A stretch of DNA of 64,000 nt from Maridesulfovibrio sp. (lineage in GTDB: Bacteria; Desulfobacterota; Desulfovibrionia; Desulfovibrionales; Desulfovibrionaceae), in contig NZ_OY763931.1 in assembly GCF_963667685.1 (NCBI RefSeq), forward strand, positions 62,001-126,000, read 5' to 3'. The position numbers were made by a program, and so were the translations under genes. Positions within the stretch are counted from its first letter, which is position 1; every line of letters begins with the position of its first letter. Of the stretch, positions 16,364 to 25,565 are shown piece by piece. The notes under the pieces are model-generated. The model saw only the letters and a list, made by a program, of their open reading frames with translations, did no database searches and was not told the DNA's origin.

Positions 16364-16395
16364 TTTCACCCAAAATAGAAGGAGGTAGTGTTTAT

Positions 16396-16731
16396 ATGGC
16401 AATGGATTCTGTTCTTCTGGAGGATGAAAAACGCGAGGCTGAAAAGGTTCGTGAAGAACAGCGCAGGATAAATGAACAGTTCCTCTCCGATGTTCGGGCT
16501 ACGTTTAATACCCCGCACGGGAAAAGAATTTTTACCTTTCTGCTGGATCAGGGGGGAGTGAATGCATCTTTGTTTTCCAGAGAGCATGACATGTGCCGCA
16601 ATGTGGCGGTTCATGATTTTGTTATTGAAAATGTGCTTGCACCTGTGATCAGCGCAGATGAGGAAATTTATCTTTCCATTATCCGTGAGCGGGCAGAAAA
16701 ATTGAGGAAGGAAGAGGGGGAAAGGAAATGA
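16396..16731 (+). CDS. Phage protein of the Bbp19 type
   Basis: 111 residues. An N-terminal charged helix (KREAEKVREEQRRINEQF) is followed by DVRATFNTPHGKRIFTFLLDQGG and a conserved helical domain. It resembles Bbp19, a small protein encoded next to the scaffold gene in Bordetella phage BPP-1 and related short-tailed phages. Its role in particles is unclear. Start 16396 follows an excellent GGAGG at 16381-16385; an earlier ATG at 16351 would place that site inside the gene. The next gene overlaps it by four bases (ATGA). Confidence 0.75.
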   Translation: MAMDSVLLEDEKREAEKVREEQRRINEQFLSDVRATFNTPHGKRIFTFLLDQGGVNASLFSREHDMCRNVAVHDFVIENVLAPVISADEEIYLSIIRERAEKLRKEEGERK

Positions 16732-17363
16732 TGAATTTTCCGGTCGCTGATTCGCAGCATGGGCATGGAAGGGTAACTGCTGAGATAATGGACGAATTAC
16801 CTGAGGCGGTGCTTGGCGGTGACAACATATGTCAGGAGGATGCATCTGATGAGCAAAGTGGATCAGCAATAGAAGAAGCAGAGCAGTTGACTGACATTCC
16901 GGTTCCTCATGCCCCTGAAGCGTATGAGCTTGATTATGGTTTACCGGAAGGTATTGATCCTCAGGTTGACAGCCAGTTCAGGCAGTTCGCCCATGCAAAC
17001 GGAGTCAGCGGTGAGCTGGCTCAAAAGCTGGTTGATTTTCATAACAGCCTCGAGGCGGCCCGCTATCAGGAACACCAGACCCAGACCGGGGAATGGGAGC
17101 GCCAGACTCGTTCTCTCCCCGGTTGGCATGGTAACAACTATCGCAAGAATATGGGGGTAGCCAACAAGGCTTTGCAGGCTTTTGCTTCCCCTGCTTTGGC
17201 AAGAATGATCAGAGAGTCCGGTTATGCCTGTCATCCTGAGGTGGTTAAAACTTTTTATAATGTTGGCAGGCGGCTCACGGAAGATTCTTACGTTGATAGC
17301 GGCAGGAATGCAGGCCGCAAGAAAACAATCGGTGAGATTTTGTATCCTAATCAACCTATTTAA
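16728..17363 (+). CDS. Capsid assembly scaffolding-like protein
   Basis: 211 residues, acidic in the first third, with a central PEAYELDYGLPEGIDPQVDS and a helical C-terminal half ending in KKTIGEILYP. The phrase Y-x-x-PEG-x-D followed by FAxxNGxSxELAQKLVD is typical of scaffold proteins encoded just upstream of the coat gene in T7- and BPP-1-like phages. It would guide coat assembly inside the procapsid and leave before or during packaging. It is translationally coupled to the Bbp19-like gene and lies 111 bases before the major capsid gene. Confidence 0.72.
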   Translation: MMNFPVADSQHGHGRVTAEIMDELPEAVLGGDNICQEDASDEQSGSAIEEAEQLTDIPVPHAPEAYELDYGLPEGIDPQVDSQFRQFAHANGVSGELAQKLVDFHNSLEAARYQEHQTQTGEWERQTRSLPGWHGNNYRKNMGVANKALQAFASPALARMIRESGYACHPEVVKTFYNVGRRLTEDSYVDSGRNAGRKKTIGEILYPNQPI

Positions 17364-17474
17364 CGATAATGCGCCATGCGCTTGTGTTGTAGATAAATAA
17401 ATTTTCAGAACGCTTGAAGCGTCATTAAATTCAGAGCTCCTAAGAGGGCCGACTCTCAACTAGGAGAATTAATT

Positions 17475-18443
17475 ATGGCAACTCTTGGAATGAATGCACT
17501 TACCCTTTCCGACTGGAGCGCTCGTCTTGATCCTACCGGTAAAGTAGCTGAAATAACCGAAGTACTGGCCAGCACAAACGAGATCCTTGATGACGCGGCA
17601 TGGGTTGAAGGAAACCTGCCTACAGGACACCGCACCACTGTTCGCGCCGACCTGCCGGCTGTGAGCTGGCGCAAGCTCAATTATGGAATCAAGCCCAGTA
17701 AATCCCGCACCAAGCAGATAGACGATACCTGTGGCATGCTGGAATCCTATGCCGAACTGGACAAGGCCCTTTCGGACCTCAACGGATTTTCATCTAATTT
17801 CCGAACTTCTGAGGAACGTGCTTTTCTCGAAGCTATGAATAAGGAGTTCGCTGATACTTTTGTTTATGGCGATACCGCGCTTGAACCGGAAAAATTTCTC
17901 GGCCTTACTCCTCGCTTTAATTCCCTTGAACACAAAAACGTCATCAATTTCGGCGGTGCAGGCAACAATTGTACTTCCATCTGGATAGTTTGCTGGTCTG
18001 ACCAGACCGTTCACTTCACCTTTCCCCGTGGCAGCTCTAACGGTCTGAGTCACAATGATCTTGGTGAAGTGACCCTCGAAGACGGTAATGGCGGCAAGTA
18101 TCAGGGATTGCGTACCCATTACAAGTGGACTCCCGGTCTGGTTGTCCGTGACTGGCGTTACGTGGTGCGTATCGCATCTATTGATCCCGAGAATCTTGGT
18201 GCTAACTCTCTGCGCCATTCTTTGATTGAAGGTCTGAACATGATCCCCAACACCAATATGGGCAGAACCGCCATCTACTGCAACCAGACTGTGAAAACCC
18301 TGCTGGATATCGAAGCGTCCGACAAAAACAACGTTATGCTCAAGACCGAGAACTGGGAAGGTAAGCCTGTAACAACCTTTTGGGGGTGCCCGGTACGTCG
18401 CGTGGATTCCATTCTCAATACTGAAGCTGCCGTTACTGCCTAA
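17475..18443 (+). CDS. Major capsid protein, BPP-1-like
   Basis: 322 residues. The N-terminus LTLSDWSARLDPTGKVAEI, then EGNLPTGHRTTVRADLPAVSW and RKLNYGIKPSKS, match the coat protein family of Bordetella phage BPP-1 and similar podoviruses. FVYGDTALEPEKFLGLTPRF in the middle and KNVMLKTENWEGKPVTTFWGCPVRRVD near the end are also family features. It would form the icosahedral shell with an HK97 fold. The gene starts behind TAGGAG. Base composition and codon use look like the flanking host genes, which suggests long residence. Confidence 0.88.
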   Translation: MATLGMNALTLSDWSARLDPTGKVAEITEVLASTNEILDDAAWVEGNLPTGHRTTVRADLPAVSWRKLNYGIKPSKSRTKQIDDTCGMLESYAELDKALSDLNGFSSNFRTSEERAFLEAMNKEFADTFVYGDTALEPEKFLGLTPRFNSLEHKNVINFGGAGNNCTSIWIVCWSDQTVHFTFPRGSSNGLSHNDLGEVTLEDGNGGKYQGLRTHYKWTPGLVVRDWRYVVRIASIDPENLGANSLRHSLIEGLNMIPNTNMGRTAIYCNQTVKTLLDIEASDKNNVMLKTENWEGKPVTTFWGCPVRRVDSILNTEAAVTA

Positions 18444-18462
18444 TTAAAAGGAGGATATACTA

Positions 18463-18855
18463 ATGTATCTCGATAAAGAACTGTGTTTTTGTGAAGAACA
18501 GAAGATTACCGCCAGCGCTGTTTCGCAGAATGTGATTTATGCTGGAGAAGATTGCGGTTCCGGTGGCAATGTCAAGCTGAAGGTATTGGTTGATGGTGAA
18601 GACTTCGCCACTCTGACCAGCATGCGCATAGGAGTACAGGCCTCCGAGAGTGAAGAATTCACACTCTTTGATACCCTTTTTGAATCCGGTTCCATTCCTG
18701 TTGCTGAGCTGAAGCAGGGCTATAGCTTTCCGCTTCCATCTTTGCCTGTGACACATAAAGCTTATCTAAGGCTTTCATTCACTGTGACCGGCAGCAACGC
18801 CAGCGCCGGTAAAGTCAGCGGATACTTGATCATGGACGATCAGACTAATATTTAA
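18463..18855 (+). CDS. Capsid cement protein, Bbp16-like
   Basis: 130 residues. The N-terminal KITASAVSQNVIYAG, the central SIPVAELKQGYSFPLPSLP and the C-terminal AYLRLSFTVTGSNASAGKVSG fit the Bbp16 cement protein, a jellyroll-like decoration protein that sits next to the coat gene in BPP-1-type phages. It lies 19 bases after the coat gene with a good AAAGGAGG. It presumably stabilises the mature head against DNA pressure. Confidence 0.78.
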   Translation: MYLDKELCFCEEQKITASAVSQNVIYAGEDCGSGGNVKLKVLVDGEDFATLTSMRIGVQASESEEFTLFDTLFESGSIPVAELKQGYSFPLPSLPVTHKAYLRLSFTVTGSNASAGKVSGYLIMDDQTNI

Positions 18856-18868
18856 GGCAGGTATTTCA

Positions 18869-19060
18869 GTGAAGTATATTTGTAAAAAAGATTGCTATGT
18901 AAAGAATCCGCAGGGTAAATTCCAGCATTTCAAGGCTGGGGCAGTTGTTGATTATCCTGGTTCTGCTGAAGTTCCGGAACATTTTGAGTCTGTGAATGGA
19001 GCTAAGGCTAAGGAAAGTGAGAAGAAAATAACTTCGCGCGTCAGTAAAAAGGTATGTTAA
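18869..19060 (+). CDS. Small phage structural-module protein
   Basis: 63 residues from GTG 18869, 13 bases after the cement gene, with GGCAG upstream. The first half, MKYICKKDCYVKNPQGKFQHFKAG in composition, reads like the short beta-rich proteins that follow cement genes in podovirus head modules. The C-terminus is lysine-rich and ends in Cys. The function is unknown. It ends block 1, and a strong terminator follows. Confidence 0.55.
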   Translation: MKYICKKDCYVKNPQGKFQHFKAGAVVDYPGSAEVPEHFESVNGAKAKESEKKITSRVSKKVC

Positions 19061-19109
19061 GGTAGGCTGTTAAATTATAGTCGGTTAAAAAAACAGTATT
19101 TCTGTATTT

Positions 19110-19145
19110 AAAAACCCCGGTCATTACGGCCGGGGTTTTCTTTTT
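19110..19145 (+). terminator. Terminator of phage block 1
   Basis: AAAACCCCGGTC pairs with GGCCGGGGTTTT, then CTTTTT. It separates block 1 from the convergent stress-protein gene. Confidence 0.88.
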
Positions 19146-19194
19146 GAATTGCGTGAAGTCTTTATGATCCGATTCTGGTGTTGGCCTGTTCCGT

Positions 19195-20103
19195 TTACTT
19201 GACCGGGGAAACAAATCCGGCAGGCTTGATAGCCAGAAGTGATTCAGTGAGTGAACCGGCAATCTTTTCTGCAGTGTTTCCAATCAGCAGACCAGCAATT
19301 CCGGAGCGGGCAATACTACCCATCACGACTATATCCATTTTCTGCTCTAACGCATATTCAGGAATTATGGTTCCAGGGTCTCCATGCATGATAATGCGGC
19401 GAGGTTCTTTGTCAAATGAGACAGATTCAATAATATCATTGAATGCGGCCTCGCTGCTGTCTTTTTCGAAGGAAAGGTAGTTCTCTACTTCCAATTCAGA
19501 AAAATAGGGATTGGTAGTTATGCCCTCGAGGTAGCCTTTCCAGCAGTGCATGATATGCAATTTGCCGCCGAGAACTTGATTCAGCATTGATGCGTGTTCA
19601 AGTATATTCCGGTTCAAGGCTATGTTTTCAGATGAGCTGTCAAAAGGTCCTATGGCAGCGAGTATTCTTACAGCTCCACGCCAGAGATGGCCGTGATGAA
19701 CCCAGACAGGACAAGGGCATTTGCGGAGTAGATGCATTATCGTACTATTAGGGGGCTGGTTCGGTTCTGCAGGTGGACAGATTACCATGTCATATTTTTT
19801 TTCATTCACGGATTTGATGCATTCAATAAAATCTTTTCCCCATCTTATAGAAAACTTTATGTTTTCAGCATTGATTCGGGCTTCTTCAAGCTCTTCTTCT
19901 AATTTAGCAGTGTGTCCGTCAATAATATGTTTTTTCAGGTCCTTGCCGTGATTATTGAAGTAGTCCAGCGCAGATTTTTTAGGCTCGGCAAAAACATTTA
20001 GAACGTCTAGTGTTGCTCCGCATTTATTCGCAAAATCAAGAGAGTTTTTGATTAGCGCAGCATCTATTCTGGAATCAAAATGGAGTAGTATTTTTTTGGT
20101 CAT
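19195..20103 (-). CDS. Universal stress protein, two UspA domains
   Basis: 302 residues made of two UspA-type Rossmann domains, about 1-145 and 150-302. The first begins KKILLHFDSRIDAALI. The second ends with DIVVMGSIARSGIAGLLIGNTAEKI, the G-x2-G-x9-G(S/N) ATP-binding signature, so the second domain probably binds ATP. Such proteins are cytoplasmic and induced by stress or growth arrest. It lies on the minus strand between phage blocks 1 and 2, with a divergent sensor kinase upstream. Its position inside a particle gene set is the notable point; no functional link is proven. Confidence 0.85.
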   Translation of the reverse strand: MTKKILLHFDSRIDAALIKNSLDFANKCGATLDVLNVFAEPKKSALDYFNNHGKDLKKHIIDGHTAKLEEELEEARINAENIKFSIRWGKDFIECIKSVNEKKYDMVICPPAEPNQPPNSTIMHLLRKCPCPVWVHHGHLWRGAVRILAAIGPFDSSSENIALNRNILEHASMLNQVLGGKLHIMHCWKGYLEGITTNPYFSELEVENYLSFEKDSSEAAFNDIIESVSFDKEPRRIIMHGDPGTIIPEYALEQKMDIVVMGSIARSGIAGLLIGNTAEKIAGSLTESLLAIKPAGFVSPVK

Positions 20104-20295
20104 TGTGTCCTCTAAGTTTGAGTCTGCTATTTGGGTAGTATGTAACTAGCTATTACGTTAACAATTAATATTGATAAAAAACAGTAGAAGAAATTGTTAA
20201 TTAAAAAAATAGTCCTACTGAAAGTGCGATTGAAAGTGGATTTGGGAATGGAACTATGCTATTTGAACATAATGCTTAAATATTTATGTAAAAAT

Positions 20296-22611
20296 ATGAA
20301 CGAAAAGTTTATGCATAGCCTTGGGTTGTTTTTGTTGTTTCTTTTTTTCTCTTTTCCAGTTCAGGCAGATGAGGTTAGGCATGTACTTGTTCTTCATTCA
20401 TATCATTCCGGTATGTCTTGGGTTTCAAACATTGAGAGAGGAATCGCCGATACTCTTTTCGTACCACCGTATAAGGATCTTGTCCTCCACGTAGAGTACC
20501 TGGATAGCAAACGTTACCATTCTGAAGAACATTATGCCCGGGTAAAGGAGTTATTGAAGTCGAAGTTTGATAAATTAAATCTTTCGCTCATCCTTTCCTC
20601 AGATAATAACGCTTTTGATTTTTTAGTAAGCAACCGTGATGAATTATTTCCCGGAGTTCCTGTTGTCTTTTGCGGTGTTAACAATTTTTCCAAGACTCAA
20701 CTCGATACCGTTAGTGATTTTACAGGGGTGGCCGAGATTATGTCCTCAAGGGACACTGTGGCAGAAATTTTGCGCCAGCTTCCTGATACCAAGAAGATTT
20801 TTGTCATAAATGATTATTTGAAAACCGGACGGGCCTGGGAAGCTACTTTGCGCAGGAATCTTGAGCCCTTTTCCGAAAGTGTTGCCATTGAATATAATGA
20901 GAATCTCAGCATTGAGGAGTTGCGTAATAAGATCCATTCAATGCCTAAGGGCAGTGTTGTCCTGCTTGGAGTATATTATTCCGATCGGGATGGAGTTTAC
21001 ATTACTTATGAAAAACTGGGCAGCTTATTGACCAAAGATAGTCCGGTTCCTGTATATTGCCTGCTTCGTTTCAACCTGCGTGACGGTGTTGTCGGTGGCA
21101 AGGTTATCAGTGGATATCATCAGGGCGTAATGATGAGTGAAGTTGCCCGCAGGGTGCTCTCAGGGGAGAAGGCAGATGATATCCCTGTAGTAAAGGTCGG
21201 TGCCAATATTTTTATGTTCGATTGGCAGGCCCTGAAAAAATATGGAATCCCTGCTGACAGTCTCCCTGACGAAAGTGTTGTCTTGAATGAGCCTTTCTCT
21301 TTCTATGACGAATATTGTTATCTTGTGTGGGGAACTTGTGCAGTTTTTGCTGCTATGGCAATTCTTGTCATAGTGCTGGGTAAGAACTTGATTGCCCTGC
21401 GCAGGGTACGAAGTGAACTCCAGCACTCGGAATTAAAGTACCGATCAATATACGATAATGCCCAGGAAGGTATATATCAAACCAGTGTCGACGGCAGAGT
21501 GCTTGCTGTAAATGACGCTTTTGTTTCGATTTTCGGTTACGATTCAAGGGAAGAGGTTGTAGCGACATTGGATAACGTTGCAACTAAGCTTTACTACAAT
21601 GAATCTGACCGTGATGTTCTTCTTAATGCAATGCGGACGGAAGGGAAGCTCTCAGGCTTTGAATTGAAGATGAAGCGCAAGAACGGAGAGGTCGTCTGGA
21701 TTACCGTTAATGCACGCAAAACGATAGGTCAGGATGGGGCTGTAATTTTTGAGGGGTCTGTCGTTGATATCACCAGCCGCAAGCTTAATGAGCAGCGTAT
21801 TATTCAATCGGAAAAAATGATGTCCGTCGGCGGCCTTGCTGCGGGAATGGCTCATGAGATTAATAATCCTCTTGCGGTGATTATCAGTTCTGTACAGAGC
21901 TTGCAACGCAGGTTGACCCGTGAGACGTCCCATAATGTCGCAGCTGCTGAAGAATGCGGTGTGCCTTTTCCTGCAATAATGGAATATATTGAGCGGAGAA
22001 ATTGCTCGAAGCTTATGAATGGGATGTATGAAGCTGGAATGCGGGCCGCAACTATCGTTCGTGGAATGCTTAGTTTCAGCCGCAAAAGTGAATCAAAGTT
22101 TGTCCCGAATGATCTAGGAAACTTAATGCGTAGTGCTTTGGGTTTGGTTGTGAATGACTATGATTTCAGAAGGAATTATGATTTCAGAAAAATTAAGATC
22201 ATTGAGGATTTTGATGCTGAAGATTTGACGGTTGCCTGTGATGTAACTGAAATTCAGCAGGTCTTTTTGAACCTGTTGAAGAATGGAGCAGAAGCCATGG
22301 GTGAAAAGATTTATCCTGAAGGGGAGGGGCCTTGCTTCATACTTCGTGGGTACAGGCTTGGTGATCTTGCTGTCATGGAAATTGAAGATAACGGCCCGGG
22401 CATGGATAAAGAGCTTTGTAATCGCATTATGGAGCCTTTTTTTACCACTAAATCAGCAAGCAGAGGGACCGGATTGGGTCTTTCCATATCATATTTTATA
22501 ATAACCGACCGGCATCATGGTGCAATGGAAGTTTTCTCCGAGCTAGGTAAGGGAACACGTTTTGCGATCAAATTACCTCTTTACGAGAAAATAGATATTT
22601 ACGAAATTTAA
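20296..22611 (+). CDS. Sensor histidine kinase with ABC-type periplasmic binding domain and PAS
   Basis: About 771 residues. A signal peptide (LGLFLLFLFFSFPVQA) leads into a periplasmic ABC_sub_bind-like domain (HVLVLHSYHSGMSW onwards, to about residue 330). A transmembrane helix follows at about 345-370, then a PAS domain (YRSIYDNAQEGIYQTSVDG). The kinase core has the phospho-histidine in AAGMAHEINNPLAV, the N box in FLNLLKNGAEAMG, and G boxes EDNGPGMD and GTGLGLS. It is an inner-membrane sensor that probably reads a small periplasmic ligand. No response regulator is adjacent. The start is uncertain: 20296 fits the signal peptide, and upstream in-frame starts exist at 20194 and 20248. Confidence 0.82.
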   Translation: MNEKFMHSLGLFLLFLFFSFPVQADEVRHVLVLHSYHSGMSWVSNIERGIADTLFVPPYKDLVLHVEYLDSKRYHSEEHYARVKELLKSKFDKLNLSLILSSDNNAFDFLVSNRDELFPGVPVVFCGVNNFSKTQLDTVSDFTGVAEIMSSRDTVAEILRQLPDTKKIFVINDYLKTGRAWEATLRRNLEPFSESVAIEYNENLSIEELRNKIHSMPKGSVVLLGVYYSDRDGVYITYEKLGSLLTKDSPVPVYCLLRFNLRDGVVGGKVISGYHQGVMMSEVARRVLSGEKADDIPVVKVGANIFMFDWQALKKYGIPADSLPDESVVLNEPFSFYDEYCYLVWGTCAVFAAMAILVIVLGKNLIALRRVRSELQHSELKYRSIYDNAQEGIYQTSVDGRVLAVNDAFVSIFGYDSREEVVATLDNVATKLYYNESDRDVLLNAMRTEGKLSGFELKMKRKNGEVVWITVNARKTIGQDGAVIFEGSVVDITSRKLNEQRIIQSEKMMSVGGLAAGMAHEINNPLAVIISSVQSLQRRLTRETSHNVAAAEECGVPFPAIMEYIERRNCSKLMNGMYEAGMRAATIVRGMLSFSRKSESKFVPNDLGNLMRSALGLVVNDYDFRRNYDFRKIKIIEDFDAEDLTVACDVTEIQQVFLNLLKNGAEAMGEKIYPEGEGPCFILRGYRLGDLAVMEIEDNGPGMDKELCNRIMEPFFTTKSASRGTGLGLSISYFIITDRHHGAMEVFSELGKGTRFAIKLPLYEKIDIYEI

Positions 22612-22633
22612 TTCAGATTCATAATATTTCAAT

Positions 22634-22671
22634 AAGGGCGGACCTGAGTCAGCTGACTCAGGTCCGCCCTT
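22634..22671. repeat. Inverted repeat family, copy 2 (upstream of phage block 2)
   Basis: A perfect 38-base palindrome built on AAGGGCGGACCTGAGTCA centred on AGCT at 22651-22654, followed by TGTTTTTA. It lies 65 bases before block 2 and 23 bases after the kinase stop, so here it could also work as a terminator. Confidence 0.9.
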
Positions 22672-22735
22672 GTTTTTATCCTGATCATGTTAGGGAGGAC
22701 GAAATTACTCGTATCTCCAAAATATATCGGGAGAA

Positions 22736-23332
22736 ATGATGGCTGTTTCAGAAGTCAAAATCTGCAACCTCGCTCTGCGTAAACTTGGGGCGAGACTCAT
22801 TGAATCATTAAGTGACACCTCGCAGGAGGCCGTGACCTGCAATCTTTTCTATGAACAGGTCCGTGATGCTGTTTTACGTGAACACCCATGGAATTTTGCT
22901 GCATCACGAATAAGGCTGGCCAGACTGGCTGATGAACCTGCCTTTGGTTATGCGTACCAATACCAGATACCCGCAGATTGCTTGCACCTGCGTCAGTTGA
23001 ACACCCCGGATGACGAGTTTGTGGTTGAGGGGGATAAGATTCTCACTGACCGGGACAGTGCTTCGGCTGTGTACACTAAGAAAGTTACCAATCCTGTTCT
23101 GTTTGATCCTGCTTTTGTAATGGCTTTCGCGGCCCGTATGGCTGCGGAAATGGCTGATGATATCACAGGGTCTACATCCAAAGCCCGCGAGATGTGGACT
23201 TTGTATCTCAACGCCATGCAGTCTGCCCGCCTGGCAGATTCTGCGGAAGGCCGTGAGGATAACATCCTCAATGATCCCTGGCTGGAAGCGAGAGGAATTC
23301 ATGGAATGGATTCCCCTGTCTGGAGGGTGTAG
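22736..23332 (+). CDS. Tail tubular protein A-like (T7 gp11 type)
   Basis: 198 residues. KICNLALRKLGARLIESL, EQVRDAVLREHPWNFA and the later YQYQIPADCLHLRQL are the recognisable features of the gp11-like adaptor that forms the upper tail tube under the portal in T7-like phages. The family length is about 190-200. Start 22736 follows GGGAGA; the second ATG at 22739 is an alternative. It is the first gene of block 2 and lies two bases before the next. Confidence 0.82.
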   Translation: MMAVSEVKICNLALRKLGARLIESLSDTSQEAVTCNLFYEQVRDAVLREHPWNFAASRIRLARLADEPAFGYAYQYQIPADCLHLRQLNTPDDEFVVEGDKILTDRDSASAVYTKKVTNPVLFDPAFVMAFAARMAAEMADDITGSTSKAREMWTLYLNAMQSARLADSAEGREDNILNDPWLEARGIHGMDSPVWRV

Positions 23333-23334
23333 CC

Positions 23335-25074
23335 ATGTCCGTTTCCCTTATTATGACCAATTTCAGCGCCGGAGAGCTTTCTCCAAGGCTAGGCGGACGT
23401 GTTGATCTCGCCAAGTATGCCAATGGTTTGGCTAAGCTTGAAAATATGTTCACACACCCGCATGGTGGAGCTTCCCGCAGGACCGGTTTCCGTTTTATCG
23501 GCGAGGCTACTGCTAATAAGGTGCGGTTGATCCCGTTTGAATTTTCAACAGAGCAGGCCTATGTGCTTGAATTTTCCGACCGTAAAATCAGGGTATATAA
23601 AGATGGCGGCATAGTACTGAATTCCGGCAGTCCGGTAGAAATCACAAGCCCTTATACTGCCTCGGATTTAGCAAAAATTCGTTTTACCCAATCCGCCGAC
23701 GTTATGTATCTGGTTCATCCTGAAATACAGCCATATAAACTTTCCCGCACATCTCATGTGGACTGGAGCATGGGAGTGGTTCCCTTCAGTTCCCCGCCTG
23801 AAGAGTGGAACAGCAGTAACGGCTTTCCTTCCTGTGTGACTTTTTTTGAGGAGCGACTCTGTTTTGCTGCCAGCCCTGCCAATCCGCAGACCGTCTGGAT
23901 GAGCAAGGCCGGTGCTTATGAGGATTTCGGTATTTCTGATCCGCTGGTGGATGACGATGCGTGTACTTATACTCTTTCTGCTGATCAGGTAAACGCAATT
24001 CGCTGGATGGTAAGCTCCAAAAAACTGATTCTCGGAACATCCGGCGGGGAGTGGTGGCTTTCAGGCGGCAGTAGCGCGGACTCAGTTACTCCTAACTCTG
24101 TTATGGTCCGGCGCGAAACCACCCATGGATCAGCTGCGATTCCGCCGGTAGTGGTCGGTGGAGTTATGCTTTTCCTGCAACGTGAAGGGCGAACCATTCG
24201 TGAGCTTGCTTATTCCTTTGAAGCTGATGGATATGTTGCTCCTGATTTAACCATTCTGGCTGAGCATTTGACCCGTTCCAATTCTATTACTGAGTGGGCC
24301 TACCAGCAGTCGCCTGATTCCATTGTCTGGATGGTGCGCGATGATGGTGTATTGCTTGGTCTGACTTATCAGCGGGAGCACGAGGTTGTAAGTTTTCACC
24401 GTCACTTGACGGATGGAAAATTCCGCTCTGTTTGCAGTATCCCCGGGCCGACTCAGGATGAAGTCTGGGTTGTGGTTGACCGTGAGGTAAATGGTACGGT
24501 CCGGTCTTATGTTGAACGGATGGAAAATCAGTTTGACGGTTCAGGCTCTGAGGGAGCCTTTTTCGTTGATTCCGGTCTCTCCTACGATCAGGGAGTCAGT
24601 GATACGGTCTTCACAGGTCTTGATCATCTGGAAGGCAAAACAGTTTCCGTTCTGGCTGATGGGGCGGTACACCCTGATGTGGCTGTTGAAAACGGTGCAA
24701 TTACTTTAACCGCTCCAGCAAAGATCGTGCATGCCGGACTGCCCTATATCTCCAATATGAAAACCCTGCGTATTGAGGGAGGTGCCATGTCCGGCGGAAC
24801 AGCTCAGGGCCGCATGAAACGCATTTCTCATGTGACAGTGCGTCTATTCCAATCTCTCGGTCTGCAGGTCGGTTACGATGGAGATCATCTTGAACGTGCT
24901 CCATTCCGGTCTTCAGCGGATAAGGTCGGTGGAGCTCCGGCTCTTTATACCGGTGATTATGAGGTTAAATTCAACCGGGGTTATGACCGGGACGGGCAGA
25001 TTTATATTCGGCAGGACCAGCCGCTTCCTCTCTCTGTTCTGGCTCTTATCCCGGAAGTATCGGTGTATTCATGA
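23335..25074 (+). CDS. Tail nozzle-like phage structural protein
   Basis: 579 residues. The start, MTNFSAGELSPRLGGRVDLAKYANG, followed by HGGASRRTGFRFIGEA and RLIPFEFSTEQAYVLEF, is widespread in short-tailed phages for the large protein directly after the gp11-like gene. By position and predicted beta-rich character it corresponds to T7 gp12, the nozzle, although it is shorter (gp12 has nearly 800). It would form the distal tube of the tail. The next gene overlaps by four bases. Confidence 0.75.
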   Translation: MSVSLIMTNFSAGELSPRLGGRVDLAKYANGLAKLENMFTHPHGGASRRTGFRFIGEATANKVRLIPFEFSTEQAYVLEFSDRKIRVYKDGGIVLNSGSPVEITSPYTASDLAKIRFTQSADVMYLVHPEIQPYKLSRTSHVDWSMGVVPFSSPPEEWNSSNGFPSCVTFFEERLCFAASPANPQTVWMSKAGAYEDFGISDPLVDDDACTYTLSADQVNAIRWMVSSKKLILGTSGGEWWLSGGSSADSVTPNSVMVRRETTHGSAAIPPVVVGGVMLFLQREGRTIRELAYSFEADGYVAPDLTILAEHLTRSNSITEWAYQQSPDSIVWMVRDDGVLLGLTYQREHEVVSFHRHLTDGKFRSVCSIPGPTQDEVWVVVDREVNGTVRSYVERMENQFDGSGSEGAFFVDSGLSYDQGVSDTVFTGLDHLEGKTVSVLADGAVHPDVAVENGAITLTAPAKIVHAGLPYISNMKTLRIEGGAMSGGTAQGRMKRISHVTVRLFQSLGLQVGYDGDHLERAPFRSSADKVGGAPALYTGDYEVKFNRGYDRDGQIYIRQDQPLPLSVLALIPEVSVYS

Positions 25075-25565
25075 CCTTATTGGAAAGCGGGTCTTCCATT
25101 GCTATCGGTATTCCTACGCTCAGCGATGTGGACTTTGTCGCAGCCCGTCTGCGGGAAAGTGACCGGATGGATATGGAGGGATTGCATCCAGGGAAGCCTG
25201 TGCGCGATATAATTATGGGTGATGTGGAATACTCCTCTCTCGTTTACGGGTTATACCGCAATGACCGTATTCAGGCGATTCTTGGAGTAATACCTATAGT
25301 AGCAGGGGTTGGAATTCCTTGGGTTGTCGGGACAGGAGAGGTTGATGAAGCTCCGTTGCTGTTTGCAAGGTCATCACACCGTTTGTTGTCCATGCTGCAA
25401 CATGGTTTTCCGGTACTGGATACATGGATTTGTGCCCGGAATACTAAAAGTATGCATTGGCATCAGTGGTGCGGTTTTGAGTTTGATGATGAAAAGATTA
25501 GAATTGGCAGGGATGATTATTTTCATGCCCGGCGGATAGTTAAAGAGAATAGAGGAGGAAAATAG
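25071..25565 (+). CDS. Internal virion protein, gp13-like with acetyltransferase-type fold
   Basis: 164 residues. LRESDRMDMEGLHPGKPVRDII, the central GLYRNDRIQAILGVIP and the later RNTKSMHWHQWCGFEFDDE give a GNAT-like pattern used by the T7 gp13/DUF2833 family of internal or assembly proteins. It is coupled to the nozzle-like gene by an ATGA overlap and ends one base before the gp14-like gene. In T7 gp13 is needed for infectivity but is not prominent in the particle. Catalysis is unlikely to be needed. Confidence 0.68.
   Translation: MTLLESGSSIAIGIPTLSDVDFVAARLRESDRMDMEGLHPGKPVRDIIMGDVEYSSLVYGLYRNDRIQAILGVIPIVAGVGIPWVVGTGEVDEAPLLFARSSHRLLSMLQHGFPVLDTWICARNTKSMHWHQWCGFEFDDEKIRIGRDDYFHARRIVKENRGGK

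Larger units (their letters stand above)
15974..16395 (+). other. Leader and intergenic region of phage block 1
   Basis: 422 bases between the divergent acyl-CoA synthetase and the first particle gene. It contains the inverted repeat at 16224-16259 and a pseudoknot-like pair of stems at 16301-16363 (both listed). No other gene is seen. Confidence 0.6.
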
